DNA from: an uncultured Niabella sp. | Lineage (GTDB): Bacteria > Bacteroidota > Bacteroidia > Chitinophagales > Chitinophagaceae | Assembly (NCBI GenBank): GCA_934486785.1 | Contig: CAKSQK010000001.1 | Coordinates: 248,001-312,000, forward strand | Direction of reading: 5' to 3' | Length of the DNA: 64,000 nt | In this document: piece by piece, positions 56,152 to 64,000 of the stretch | How the letters are laid out: every line of letters begins with the position of its first letter | How positions within the stretch are numbered: position 1 is the stretch's first letter | Translations under genes and position numbers: made by a program | Notes under the pieces: generated by a model | What the model was told of the DNA's origin: nothing | What the model saw: only the letters and a program-made list of their open reading frames with translations | Databases searched by the model: none

Positions 56152-58500
56152 CTAGTTCTTCACTTGTTTTATACTGTGTTTTAAAAAAAATTCACCAACT
56201 TCCGGTATCAGGTTCTCTGGCATGCGATTGATATCATGCGGATAGCGAAGGTCAAGATATCCGGGTTTTTTATATCCCTCATAAACTCTTTTTACAGGGT
56301 CTAACATTTTTCTAAGCGAAATTATATCTGTATGCCAATCCATATCCGGTGCAATAATCATTACAGGGCGGGGCGCTATAGTTGCCAGGATTTCTCCATA
56401 ATCAACCGGAACTTTCTGAGGCGTATCGGCAAACAACCCCAGGCGGGGCAATATACCAAACAGATGAGAAAATGTTCTGATGGTTTCATACCGCTTGTTT
56501 GATGTTCTTAGTGGTGACATAGCCGCTACTACACTCACGCCAGCAATCCTGTCATCCAATGCAGCAGCCATCAGGCCAACACTTCCTCCTATCGAATTAC
56601 CAAATACAAAAATATTTGCTGTGTCCACATAATTTAATGAATGTAAAGCATCAAGCCCGCTGCTTACATCCATAACCATCTTACCCATTTTTGACCAAGA
56701 CGGAAATCTATCATAGAACTGAGTCGCTTCCTCCAATCGCGTACCAAAGCCAAACATATCAAACGCGTAGACTGCAAAACCCTGCCTAACCAGGTTAGTG
56801 ATCAATTTTTGCTTATTAATCTCGTTGCCCTTATCATAACCTTTTACAAAACCCGAGGAGTGTGCATACTGATGCAAATAAATCACTACGGGTATTTTCT
56901 TTTTTCCTGACAGGTCTTTTGCAAACTGCTCGGGTAAATAAAGTGCTGAGTACATGTAATCTCCAATGGCTTCATAAGGGCCAAATTCAATCACTTTTGA
57001 GCCTTTTACCGTGGGAAGTTTCATCGTTACTGACCGCATCCAATCAGTACGTGTTGGGTCTAATTCGGTTGGCGGGAGAGCTTTCACACCTGCAGGCTGA
57101 TCCCCTAACAACCACCTGAGGTTATTTTTGATCTTTACTTTGTCATTGTCAAGCGCGTTATTAGTTGCATAGTTATCTTTCAATACTACCCGATCAATTT
57201 TCTTTGCCCCGGCTAATGCAGCCGCGTTCTTGTTCAACCATCCATCGTAATCATAAGGAAAATAAAAAACGTTGTTCCAGTTGCCTGTTCGTTTTTTAAA
57301 AGTAATGTCTAAAAAATCTATAGCATTTTCAATATCTCGTGCGGCAACTGCATGTCGCCCCATGCGTGTTGCTATGCCAATCTTTTCCGGCGCTTTGTAA
57401 AAATCATACACTTTTTTTACCGAGTAATAGTTTTGCTCTATTGACCATGAATTAAGCCCTGTTTCATAAATGGAATACTGGAACAACAAAGCCCTGGGAG
57501 CCACTAAAGCAGCCAATGAATTCTGATCAACCGGCAATTTGTCTTCATTCCCAAAAAAGAAACGCAGCCGTGGATGAAACCAATGGCTGTTATAAGCCGT
57601 TACCAGGTCTATGGTTTCGCTCGCATACTGAGGATCATTATACCGCCAGGGAGAATCGCCTCCAGTGCTTGAGCTACTTGATATAACCGCGGCGATCCTG
57701 TCATCAAAAGCAGCCGCCCATAATGATTGTTTTCCATTTCTGGAATGGCCGGTAATTGCAATTTGTTTTTTGTTAATCTCGTTACGTGTGTATAAATAAT
57801 CGATCACCCTTGAAGCTCCCCATGCGCGGCGCATCAGCATACTAAAATCAAATTCAGGGTAAACGAATTTGTAATCTTCGGTATCATCCCAGGTATCTGC
57901 TCCGGCATACACACAACCTATATATCCTCTCCTGACAGCCAGTTGCGCCCAGCCTCTGTGGGTCCATTGGGTCAAATACACAGGTAGCGGACCATTACGA
58001 TCCTGCGGAATCATTAATTCAAAAGTCATGACGGCTTTATGGCTGGGGCCAAATTTTAACCTGACTAACTGAATCAATGTCCCATCCTCAATTTTTTCTG
58101 ATAATATTTCCGGGCGAATATTCTCAGGAGGTGGCGGAAACCGCCCTGATATCCACTGTTGATACTCTTTTTTAATTCGAATTCTTTTTTCTTCCCATTG
58201 CTTCATCGTTGTAACAGGAATATCTTTTCCATCCTTTTCAAGCACTAATGGTTCGGGCAAAAAAGGATAAGACTTCATTTTAGAAAAATCCGGAGGAAGC
58301 TCCTTAGTCCTGTTCAACCATTCGGCCCATGTACTGTCTTTATCAGAAACCCTTCTTGTATTTTTTTGAAGTTTTTGGGGAATAATAATTTTTAAAACAT
58401 CCTGCAGGTATGCGTTTCTCCTTTCAGCCTCAGTTTGAGAATATGAAATGCCCTGGATAAACACCAAAAGCATTATTACAAAAACCGTTTTTCTAATCAT
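56152..58500 (-). CDS. Secreted protein with two alpha/beta-hydrolase domains, first CE15-like
   Basis: The 782-residue product has a signal peptide (IQGISYSQ). The first hydrolase (about 85-400) has ITGHSRNGKQSLWAAAFDDR, close to the GCSRxGK motif of CE15 glucuronoyl esterases, with nucleophile S253 and a candidate His in MGRHA. The second (about 500-780) has VVIYLHQYAHSSGFVKG and VFGNSIGGSVGLMAAALDDR (S636), with MIIAPDMDWH near the end. CE15 enzymes cleave ester links of glucuronic acid to lignin or other groups. Two such domains in one chain suggest two linked ester cleavages. Its start overlaps the DUF1080 stop by 8 bp. Confidence 0.8.
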   Translation of the reverse strand: MIRKTVFVIMLLVFIQGISYSQTEAERRNAYLQDVLKIIIPQKLQKNTRRVSDKDSTWAEWLNRTKELPPDFSKMKSYPFLPEPLVLEKDGKDIPVTTMKQWEEKRIRIKKEYQQWISGRFPPPPENIRPEILSEKIEDGTLIQLVRLKFGPSHKAVMTFELMIPQDRNGPLPVYLTQWTHRGWAQLAVRRGYIGCVYAGADTWDDTEDYKFVYPEFDFSMLMRRAWGASRVIDYLYTRNEINKKQIAITGHSRNGKQSLWAAAFDDRIAAVISSSSSTGGDSPWRYNDPQYASETIDLVTAYNSHWFHPRLRFFFGNEDKLPVDQNSLAALVAPRALLFQYSIYETGLNSWSIEQNYYSVKKVYDFYKAPEKIGIATRMGRHAVAARDIENAIDFLDITFKKRTGNWNNVFYFPYDYDGWLNKNAAALAGAKKIDRVVLKDNYATNNALDNDKVKIKNNLRWLLGDQPAGVKALPPTELDPTRTDWMRSVTMKLPTVKGSKVIEFGPYEAIGDYMYSALYLPEQFAKDLSGKKKIPVVIYLHQYAHSSGFVKGYDKGNEINKQKLITNLVRQGFAVYAFDMFGFGTRLEEATQFYDRFPSWSKMGKMVMDVSSGLDALHSLNYVDTANIFVFGNSIGGSVGLMAAALDDRIAGVSVVAAMSPLRTSNKRYETIRTFSHLFGILPRLGLFADTPQKVPVDYGEILATIAPRPVMIIAPDMDWHTDIISLRKMLDPVKRVYEGYKKPGYLDLRYPHDINRMPENLIPEVGEFFLKHSIKQVKN

Positions 58501-59221
58501 ACTTTTTTATTCTTATATTTTTGAATTGCGTCATATTCCCGTAATCCTGTATTAAAATATACCCTTCAGGCGACAGGCCAAATCCCGGAAATTCTACAAA
58601 CTTCGACTTTTGAATTTTCTGTTTCAGATCATCAGAATCCCTTTGGTACTGAAGTACCATTTTACCATTTAGCCAATGCTCCACTTTATTATTCTTTGCA
58701 ATGATTTTAATGCTATTCCAGCTTCCGGGAGGGTTCAAATTTTTATTTGCAGTTGGGCCATATAGTTCATACAACGCGCCTGATAGGAGCTTCGGGTCAT
58801 TTTTTGTTTTCTCTGCAGGATAATTATGGTCGTCGATGATCTGGTATTCAAACCCAATACCCGTAATCCTTTTCGAGTTGGGCCTTTGGATCAAATCCAC
58901 AAAATATTTCACTCCCGTATTGGCGTATTTTGTAAGGTTGTACTCAAGTTCCAATTCAAACTCACCGAATTTTTCACGCGTAATGATATCGCCGCCTTTT
59001 CTGCCGGAATCAAGAACCAGTATATTATTGTCAATCCTCCAGCCTGATTTTGGGAAATCATCACTGTTTACTGACCGCCAGTGTTGGGTAGAGGTACCAT
59101 TGAAAAGAGGAACCCATGTGCTTTTGCCCGACTTTTTAGAGCCTGAACAGGATAAAAAAATAATACTTAAAAAGAATATTATGAAAATTTGTATTCTGTA
59201 AATAGAATCTACCAGCATCAT
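58493..59221 (-). CDS. DUF1080 (3-keto-disaccharide hydrolase) family lipoprotein
   Basis: The 242-residue product has a lipoprotein signal (IIFLSCSGS) and one concanavalin-like DUF1080 domain: WVPLFNGTSTQHWRSV, NNILVLDSGRKGGDIITR, EFELELEYNL, TGVKYFVDL, GSWNSIKIIAKNNKVEHWLN and ILIQDYGNMTQFKNIRIK. The family includes hydrolases of 3-keto glycosides that work with Gfo/Idh/MocA oxidases, and four such oxidases are encoded nearby. The ATG overlaps the stop of a short remnant frame (TAATG). Confidence 0.87.
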   Translation of the reverse strand: MMLVDSIYRIQIFIIFFLSIIFLSCSGSKKSGKSTWVPLFNGTSTQHWRSVNSDDFPKSGWRIDNNILVLDSGRKGGDIITREKFGEFELELEYNLTKYANTGVKYFVDLIQRPNSKRITGIGFEYQIIDDHNYPAEKTKNDPKLLSGALYELYGPTANKNLNPPGSWNSIKIIAKNNKVEHWLNGKMVLQYQRDSDDLKQKIQKSKFVEFPGFGLSPEGYILIQDYGNMTQFKNIRIKKYD

Positions 59222-59346
59222 TATTTATCTATTTTCTTGAAAACGTCTAAGTCATTATGCCCGGCAGTTTCGGAAATATATTTAGCCCCCAGCATGATCT
59301 TACCTGCCCAACTTTCAGATTTTATCAATGATCTGTTTTTATTTAC
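59221..59346 (-). pseudogene. Possible 3' remnant frame coupled to the DUF1080 gene
   Basis: A frame of about 41 codons ends in TAA overlapping the DUF1080 start as TAATG. It reads SWAGKIMLGAKYISETAGHN, then DLDVFKKIDK. It has no start codon of its own and looks like the C-terminus of a lost gene. I do not recognise the family. Confidence 0.3.
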
Positions 59347-59381
59347 AATTCATTGATCCCTTAAACCGATATACGCATATT

Positions 59382-60317
59382 TTACTCGGTAATTGTAATG
59401 GGAATCTTTCTCACAATTTCTTCTGAATCTCCATATATGTTTGAGTTCCTGGCAACAAACACCACGTTGTAGGTTCCGGGAGTGTTAAATACGTACTCAT
59501 ATGTTTTTATTATTTCATCTCTGTATCCTCTAATCGGGATTGGCCTGTCTGGGCCATTTTCAAAATCAGCGGCGGAAAGTGGCGGAGTAATTGCCCAAAC
59601 CTGTACTGTATCGTTAGGTAAGGCACTGGGAACCCTTATGGTCATGCTTGAAGAGGTTAGTGTGCTGTTTTTCAAAGCATCATCAGTGAAATGTTTATCG
59701 TAAACCAGCGTTAACTGCCGGGTATCAGAAAAAACCTGGCTACCCAAAATTGTTCCGGTTTCGATTTTCAGGCTGCGAACAAACCAGTTTCTTTGTGTCC
59801 CTCCTACGGCATCAGGCGTTTTATAATACCTGAAGGCAAGATAAATTGGCTTGGTTTTATCAACTGCGGCTGATTTAATATCTATAACTCCTGATGGTAC
59901 AGAAAGTGCGGATGATGTTGAATTCATGGAGTTAGGCGCCAGCACAAAATTTTTAGTAATATCATTTGCCCATGTTGCGGCCAACACATCATCAATTGTG
60001 TATTTACCGTTAAAGTCGTTTGACACCCACACTGATAACAAGTCTGGGTGCGTGCCATATGCTACACCGGTTGAGAACGAAGCATTCATATAATCCGGTG
60101 TTATAATCCTGCCTTCTTTATATTCGTAATTGAGCAGCGGCTCACCTGAGTAAAATGAAATTATTTCTGCATCTCCCTCCAGGTTGAATACTACACTTTC
60201 TCCGGCTTTGTATGTTGTTTTTTCCGTAGTTACATCAAACTGCGGGGTGTCCACTCCTTGTTTTGTACAAGAAAAAAATACTGTGGCTATTGCTATAAAT
60301 AGTAGGCTCTTTTTCAT
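59382..60317 (-). CDS. DUF5017-type lipoprotein
   Basis: The 311-residue product has a lipoprotein signal (IATVFFSCTKQ). The N-terminal domain reads FDVTTEKTTYKAGESVVFNL and EGDAEIISFYSGE, typical of DUF5017 surface proteins that accompany SusCD pairs. The C-terminus ends in an Ig-like domain with KTYEYVFNTPGTYNVVFVAR. A role in glycan binding at the cell surface is likely from position, between susD and the hydrolase genes. Confidence 0.75.
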   Translation of the reverse strand: MKKSLLFIAIATVFFSCTKQGVDTPQFDVTTEKTTYKAGESVVFNLEGDAEIISFYSGEPLLNYEYKEGRIITPDYMNASFSTGVAYGTHPDLLSVWVSNDFNGKYTIDDVLAATWANDITKNFVLAPNSMNSTSSALSVPSGVIDIKSAAVDKTKPIYLAFRYYKTPDAVGGTQRNWFVRSLKIETGTILGSQVFSDTRQLTLVYDKHFTDDALKNSTLTSSSMTIRVPSALPNDTVQVWAITPPLSAADFENGPDRPIPIRGYRDEIIKTYEYVFNTPGTYNVVFVARNSNIYGDSEEIVRKIPITITE

Positions 60318-60399
60318 ACATTTACTTTTGATGGTTGATTATTAACAAGACATCCTTTTCAAAATTTCCGGTGGATTGATTTATTTTAGATGATAATAA

Positions 60400-62256
60400 T
60401 TACCAACCGGGATTTTGAGTTAAGGCCGGGTTTAGCCCCATTTCATAGCTGGGAATAGGCCATAGCGTATCACGCGGAGAAAAATTTCTGTAGGGCACAA
60501 TAATACTGGTGCTGGTAGGTACTTTTTCTTCAATATCAATTTTTGTCAACTCCATATTTTTTATGAGGATACCCCACCTGTTTAGGTCTGCTTTCCTGAG
60601 CGATTCAAAACAAAATTCTCTTGCCCTTTCATCCTGTATGGTAACCAGGAACGCGTCTTTACTCGCATAAGCTTCCGGTTTTAAATCAGCATCAGTAATA
60701 CTGGTTATAGTGGCCACGGCCGTGGCGCCGCTGCCCACCCCGGAAATAACAACCTGAGGAACAGATGTGAACCTGGCGCCGACATTGGTTAGTGTAATAG
60801 CCGTTATTCTGCCCCCCGAAACAGTGGCGGTAGCAGTAGCGCCTATACCTCCGCCACCCACAATTTCTACTTTTGTAGAAGCTGCTACATAACCGCTTCC
60901 TCCGCTGGTGAGTGTGAGAGATGCGATACTTTCAGCAATGCCGCCACGGCCATTCAAATATTTGCCGTACCCTCTTCTCCTTACTTCATTTACTTTACTA
61001 ATGGCATCTTCGGTTGGCCCGTTGATAGCATTTTCAGCCTCTGCATACATCAGTAAAACATCAGAATACCTTAGCATGGGAAAGTTAACGGGGCTGTAAT
61101 TCTTACTGCGGGGCGACACGACTTCATATTCTCTTTTATATTTACCACAATCCCTGTTGTAATGTGTAACAGATGTGAGATACGTGCGCCTTGGAGGTGT
61201 GCCCACTGCTAAGCGGTACGGTGCAATGGCAGAATCGCGCCTTTGATCGTAAGAATATAATTTGTCATAATTGTCATATTTATCCCATAAAATGCCCGTT
61301 GCCTTTACAGTTCCGTACGAATACATATCCTGCTCATCGGCATAAGCCACACCGCCATAAGTGCCTATACGACCTGAAATAGCGCTCCACATACCCACGG
61401 CGTTTCCATATAGTTCTATTTCCCAAATTGTTTCTTTTGGATCGTACTTATCTGCGGAATAATTAATGAACACCTGGCTGAAATCATTATTCAATTCATG
61501 ATATCCTTCATCTATAATCATACCTGACCATTTTTTCGCTTCTGCATACCTTGATATATCATTGAGCGGGCTCCCGGCCATTAACAAATTTACACGTGCC
61601 AAAATCCCTCTGACTGCTGAGCGGCTGATTCGCCCGCCGTGGTTATAAGCAGTAATTGGTTTTACCAGTGTATCGGCCATTTCCATATCTTTTAAGATCT
61701 GGCTGTACACCTCTTTTACCGGGGTACGCTCCAGCCTGGTGTTTGATCCGTCAACAGTGGGTTCCAGTTTCAGGGGCACGGCGCCAAAATTTTGCACCAG
61801 CATAAAATAATAAAACGCCCGTAAAAATAAGGCCTCCCCTTTTATGACTTTGCGGTTCTCTTCTTTCATCTGCGGCTTATCAATGTTGGCCAGCAGCAGA
61901 TTGGCCCTTTCTATTCCCACATAGCAAAGGCGCCAGTATTCCGACACCCTTACTTCAGTAGCGGATACATTATAAGCTGAAGGGCCGATAGATGAAGCAT
62001 TGAGGCTACGCTGAAAAGAAAGATCTGCATCAAACCCGTTATAAATTACGTATTGGCCATAAAGGCTTAAATTGGCCATATTACTGTAAACAGTAGCCAG
62101 TGCAGAGTTTAACTGCTCCTCGTTCGCATAAAAAATTTCCGGTGAATAGACATCCCGCGGCTTGGTTTCCAAAAATTTATTACAAGAACCCATCACTACT
62201 ATGACTACTGTAAATACTAAAATTCTGGATGTATTTATTTTTATCATGACAATCAA
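60400..62256 (-). CDS. SusD/RagB-family glycan-binding lipoprotein with a glycine-rich insertion
   Basis: The 618-residue protein is a SusD-like surface lipoprotein: lipobox VVMGSC, then KFLETKPRDVYSPEIFYANE, ALFLRAFYYFMLVQNFGAVP and the C-terminal DERAREFCFESLRKADLNRW. Between about residues 446 and 520 lies an insertion not expected in SusD: SGGSGYVAASTKVEIVGGGG, GATATATVSGGRITAITLTN and SVPQVVISGVGSGATAVATI, a repeat style known from phage and large surface proteins. SusD lids the SusC pore. A start at 62247 (MIKINTS) is also possible. Confidence 0.9.
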   Translation of the reverse strand: MIVMIKINTSRILVFTVVIVVMGSCNKFLETKPRDVYSPEIFYANEEQLNSALATVYSNMANLSLYGQYVIYNGFDADLSFQRSLNASSIGPSAYNVSATEVRVSEYWRLCYVGIERANLLLANIDKPQMKEENRKVIKGEALFLRAFYYFMLVQNFGAVPLKLEPTVDGSNTRLERTPVKEVYSQILKDMEMADTLVKPITAYNHGGRISRSAVRGILARVNLLMAGSPLNDISRYAEAKKWSGMIIDEGYHELNNDFSQVFINYSADKYDPKETIWEIELYGNAVGMWSAISGRIGTYGGVAYADEQDMYSYGTVKATGILWDKYDNYDKLYSYDQRRDSAIAPYRLAVGTPPRRTYLTSVTHYNRDCGKYKREYEVVSPRSKNYSPVNFPMLRYSDVLLMYAEAENAINGPTEDAISKVNEVRRRGYGKYLNGRGGIAESIASLTLTSGGSGYVAASTKVEIVGGGGIGATATATVSGGRITAITLTNVGARFTSVPQVVISGVGSGATAVATITSITDADLKPEAYASKDAFLVTIQDERAREFCFESLRKADLNRWGILIKNMELTKIDIEEKVPTSTSIIVPYRNFSPRDTLWPIPSYEMGLNPALTQNPGW

Positions 62257-62264
62257 TTAATAGG

Positions 62265-64000
62265 TTAAAAATTAGCTTTTACACCAAAAACAAGGATCGT
62301 TGCCCTGGGATAGGCTGACCAGTCAAACCCTGGTGTTAATATAGTGTTTCTGACAGAGACTTCCGGATCGGGCCCGGAATAATTTGTCCAGGTTTTAAGA
62401 TTTTGTGCAGTAGCCGTAAGCAATAATGATCTGATACCGGTTATTTTGATAATTCTCGTAGGGATAGAATAAGAAAGTGCAACTGTCTTTAACCGCAGAA
62501 ATGAACCATCCTCAATATACTTTGATGAATACCGCCCCGCAGGGCCCTGCCCGTTGGCCCTGAAATGTTCATTGCTGGGGTTGTCTGGAGTCCACCTGTT
62601 GGCATAGGTAGCGAACTGGTTTCTGTTATTGGCAGGCCGTCCGCCTTCAAAATAAATTCTGTTGGCATTGAATAGCTGGTTGCCGTAAGACCATTGGAAG
62701 AAAATATTCAGATTGAAGCCTTTGTAATCGAACACGTTGCTAAACCCGCCAATATGTTTGGGCATGGGATTGCCAATGATGGCTTCATCAAACTGGTTTA
62801 CTGTGCCATCTCCATTAAGATCTTTGTATTTGATGCTGCCGGGTTGAACCGTTCCGCCGTTGTCGGGCAATCCTTTCTTTAAGACATAATTGTTCCCAAC
62901 CTGATCAAAATCCGAGTATTGATAAATGCCGTCAAATACATAGCCGATAAACATGGCAGCCGGCTTGCCTATTTCTGCTGTATACAGGTAAGATGGATTG
63001 TGCTGTGAATCCCATGTAACTGCAGATAACATTTTATCCTGGTCGTTAGTCAGTGCAATAATTTTGTTTCGGTTAAAACTAATATTGAAATTACTTCTCC
63101 ATGCGAATTGCTTGCTTTCCACCACCTTGGCATTAATGGTAAATTCAATTCCTTCGTTTTGTATTTCTCCAATATTTTTGTATGTTCTGGAAAAACCCAG
63201 GTGATATGGGATATTGGCATAAAGTAAGAGGTCTTTGGTATTCTTACGGTAAGCGTCTACAACCAGTTCTATTCGATCATCAAGTAGTGAAAGGTCAAGT
63301 CCAATATTACCCTGGTGTGAGGTTTCCCATTTTAAGTCGCGGTTACCCAGCAAAGCTGGTGCAAAACCGATAATAGGCTCTGTATTACCAAAGGAGTAAG
63401 AACTTGCCGTGGAAAAAGCAATCGTACTCATGTAAGCATAATCTCCTACACGGTTATTACCTGTTGCCCCATAACCAATCCGTAATTTTAAATCAGAAAT
63501 GGCGTCAACAGATTTCATAAATTTTTCGTTTTTAATCCGCCATGCGAAAGCTCCGGATGGGAAATATCCCCACCTGTTTTCAGGAGCGAACTTAGAAGAG
63601 CCATCCGCTCGGATTGTTCCTGTTAACAAGTACCTGGATCTGTAATCATAATTAAATCTGCCGAAAACGGAATTAAGCCTTTCATCGGTATAAGTAACAC
63701 TATTAGGAGACGGAAGCCCATTGTCCATTCCTATTATTCCCAAATCATCAAAAGGAATTAAATAACCGGCAAGTCCGTAACCTTTACGTACACGCTCCAT
63801 AAAGTCCACACCTATCATGCCGTTTAATTTGTGTATTTTTTTAAAAGTCTTGTTGTATGTTAATGTGGTAGAAGACTGCCAGCGCGCTGTATTAGATAGG
63901 CTTGCGCTACCTTGCACGCCCCTGTCGCTAAGTGCGGGGTTGCCCCTAGTGGTTTTAGAGTTGTAAAACACAGTACTTTCACCACCATCCAATAGATATG
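62265..64000 (-). CDS. SusC/RagA-family TonB-dependent transporter, C-terminal part
   Basis: The frame is open at the window edge, so only the last about 578 residues are seen; the plug domain and TonB box lie outside. The visible part is the beta-barrel, with typical SusC blocks: YLLTGTIRADGSSKFAPENR, WGYFPSGAFAWRIKNE, LRIGYGATGNNRVGDY, NIGLDLSLLDDRIELVVDAY and GSIKYKDLNGDGTVNQFDE. It ends with a typical ILVFGVKANF barrel strand. The susD gene follows after 8 bp. Confidence 0.93.
   Translation of the reverse strand, partial: YLLDGGESTVFYNSKTTRGNPALSDRGVQGSASLSNTARWQSSTTLTYNKTFKKIHKLNGMIGVDFMERVRKGYGLAGYLIPFDDLGIIGMDNGLPSPNSVTYTDERLNSVFGRFNYDYRSRYLLTGTIRADGSSKFAPENRWGYFPSGAFAWRIKNEKFMKSVDAISDLKLRIGYGATGNNRVGDYAYMSTIAFSTASSYSFGNTEPIIGFAPALLGNRDLKWETSHQGNIGLDLSLLDDRIELVVDAYRKNTKDLLLYANIPYHLGFSRTYKNIGEIQNEGIEFTINAKVVESKQFAWRSNFNISFNRNKIIALTNDQDKMLSAVTWDSQHNPSYLYTAEIGKPAAMFIGYVFDGIYQYSDFDQVGNNYVLKKGLPDNGGTVQPGSIKYKDLNGDGTVNQFDEAIIGNPMPKHIGGFSNVFDYKGFNLNIFFQWSYGNQLFNANRIYFEGGRPANNRNQFATYANRWTPDNPSNEHFRANGQGPAGRYSSKYIEDGSFLRLKTVALSYSIPTRIIKITGIRSLLLTATAQNLKTWTNYSGPDPEVSVRNTILTPGFDWSAYPRATILVFGVKANF

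Overview
The window looks like chromosome of a Bacteroidota bacterium, probably Chitinophagaceae or a close relative. The signs are a SusC/SusD nutrient-uptake pair, the long three-domain form of IspG, several TAnnTTTG promoter boxes of the Bacteroidota type, weak or absent Shine-Dalgarno sequences, DUF4397 lipoproteins, and RicT encoded beside HolB. No sequence search was possible, so the taxonomic call is inference.

Layout. (1) 1-27 kb is mostly housekeeping: ricT, holB, a YceI protein, a ClC channel, cysE-cysK, rsgA, dapD, a glycosyltransferase, an Fpg/Nei glycosylase, ispG, nadB, a lipid A-type acyltransferase and ruvB. Set into it is a 1795-residue protein (7610-12997) that joins two alpha/beta-hydrolase (lipase-like) modules to a CHAT caspase-like protease. 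(2) 27.0-33.3 kb is a compact type II-C CRISPR-Cas locus: a tracrRNA gene divergent from cas9, then cas9, cas1, cas2, a short HIRAN-like gene, and an array of three 47-bp repeats with two 30-bp spacers. The cas9 reading frame is broken near its C-terminus by a -1 shift exactly at an A AAA AAC heptamer. (3) 33.6-36.1 kb is a copper nitrite reductase operon (nirK, NirV-like, SCO1-like). (4) 36.8-42.2 kb is an ECF sigma factor cluster: sigma factor, a membrane-anchored beta-barrel-like partner, two duplicated lipoproteins and two DUF4397 lipoproteins. Four promoters in this cluster share TGTAGC-N18-GTTTWR at nearly constant distance from the start codons, which suggests an autoregulated local regulon. 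(5) 42.8-46.7 kb holds tRNA-Met(CAT), an outer-membrane protein, a TPR membrane protein, a MarR regulator with a divergent aldo/keto reductase, and tRNA-Asn(GTT). (6) 46.9-64.0 kb is a polysaccharide/glycoside utilisation locus on the minus strand: LacI-type regulator, four Gfo/Idh/MocA oxidoreductases, a cupin gene with an in-frame stop, a beta-helix protein, a dual alpha/beta-hydrolase with a CE15-like motif, a DUF1080 hydrolase, a DUF5017 lipoprotein, SusD with an unusual glycine-rich insertion, and the C-terminal part of SusC, which runs off the window.

How the parts work together. In the CRISPR locus the minus-strand anti-repeat of the tracrRNA can pair with the 5' half of the minus-strand repeat over about 18 bp with one bulged base, so crRNAs are read on the minus strand, opposite to the cas genes. 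One hairpin at 33051-33075 can end both transcripts. In the utilisation locus SusCD would import the glycan, the secreted esterase and beta-helix protein would trim it, and Gfo/Idh/MocA enzymes with DUF1080 would process glycosides by the 3-keto route; the actual substrate cannot be read from the sequence.
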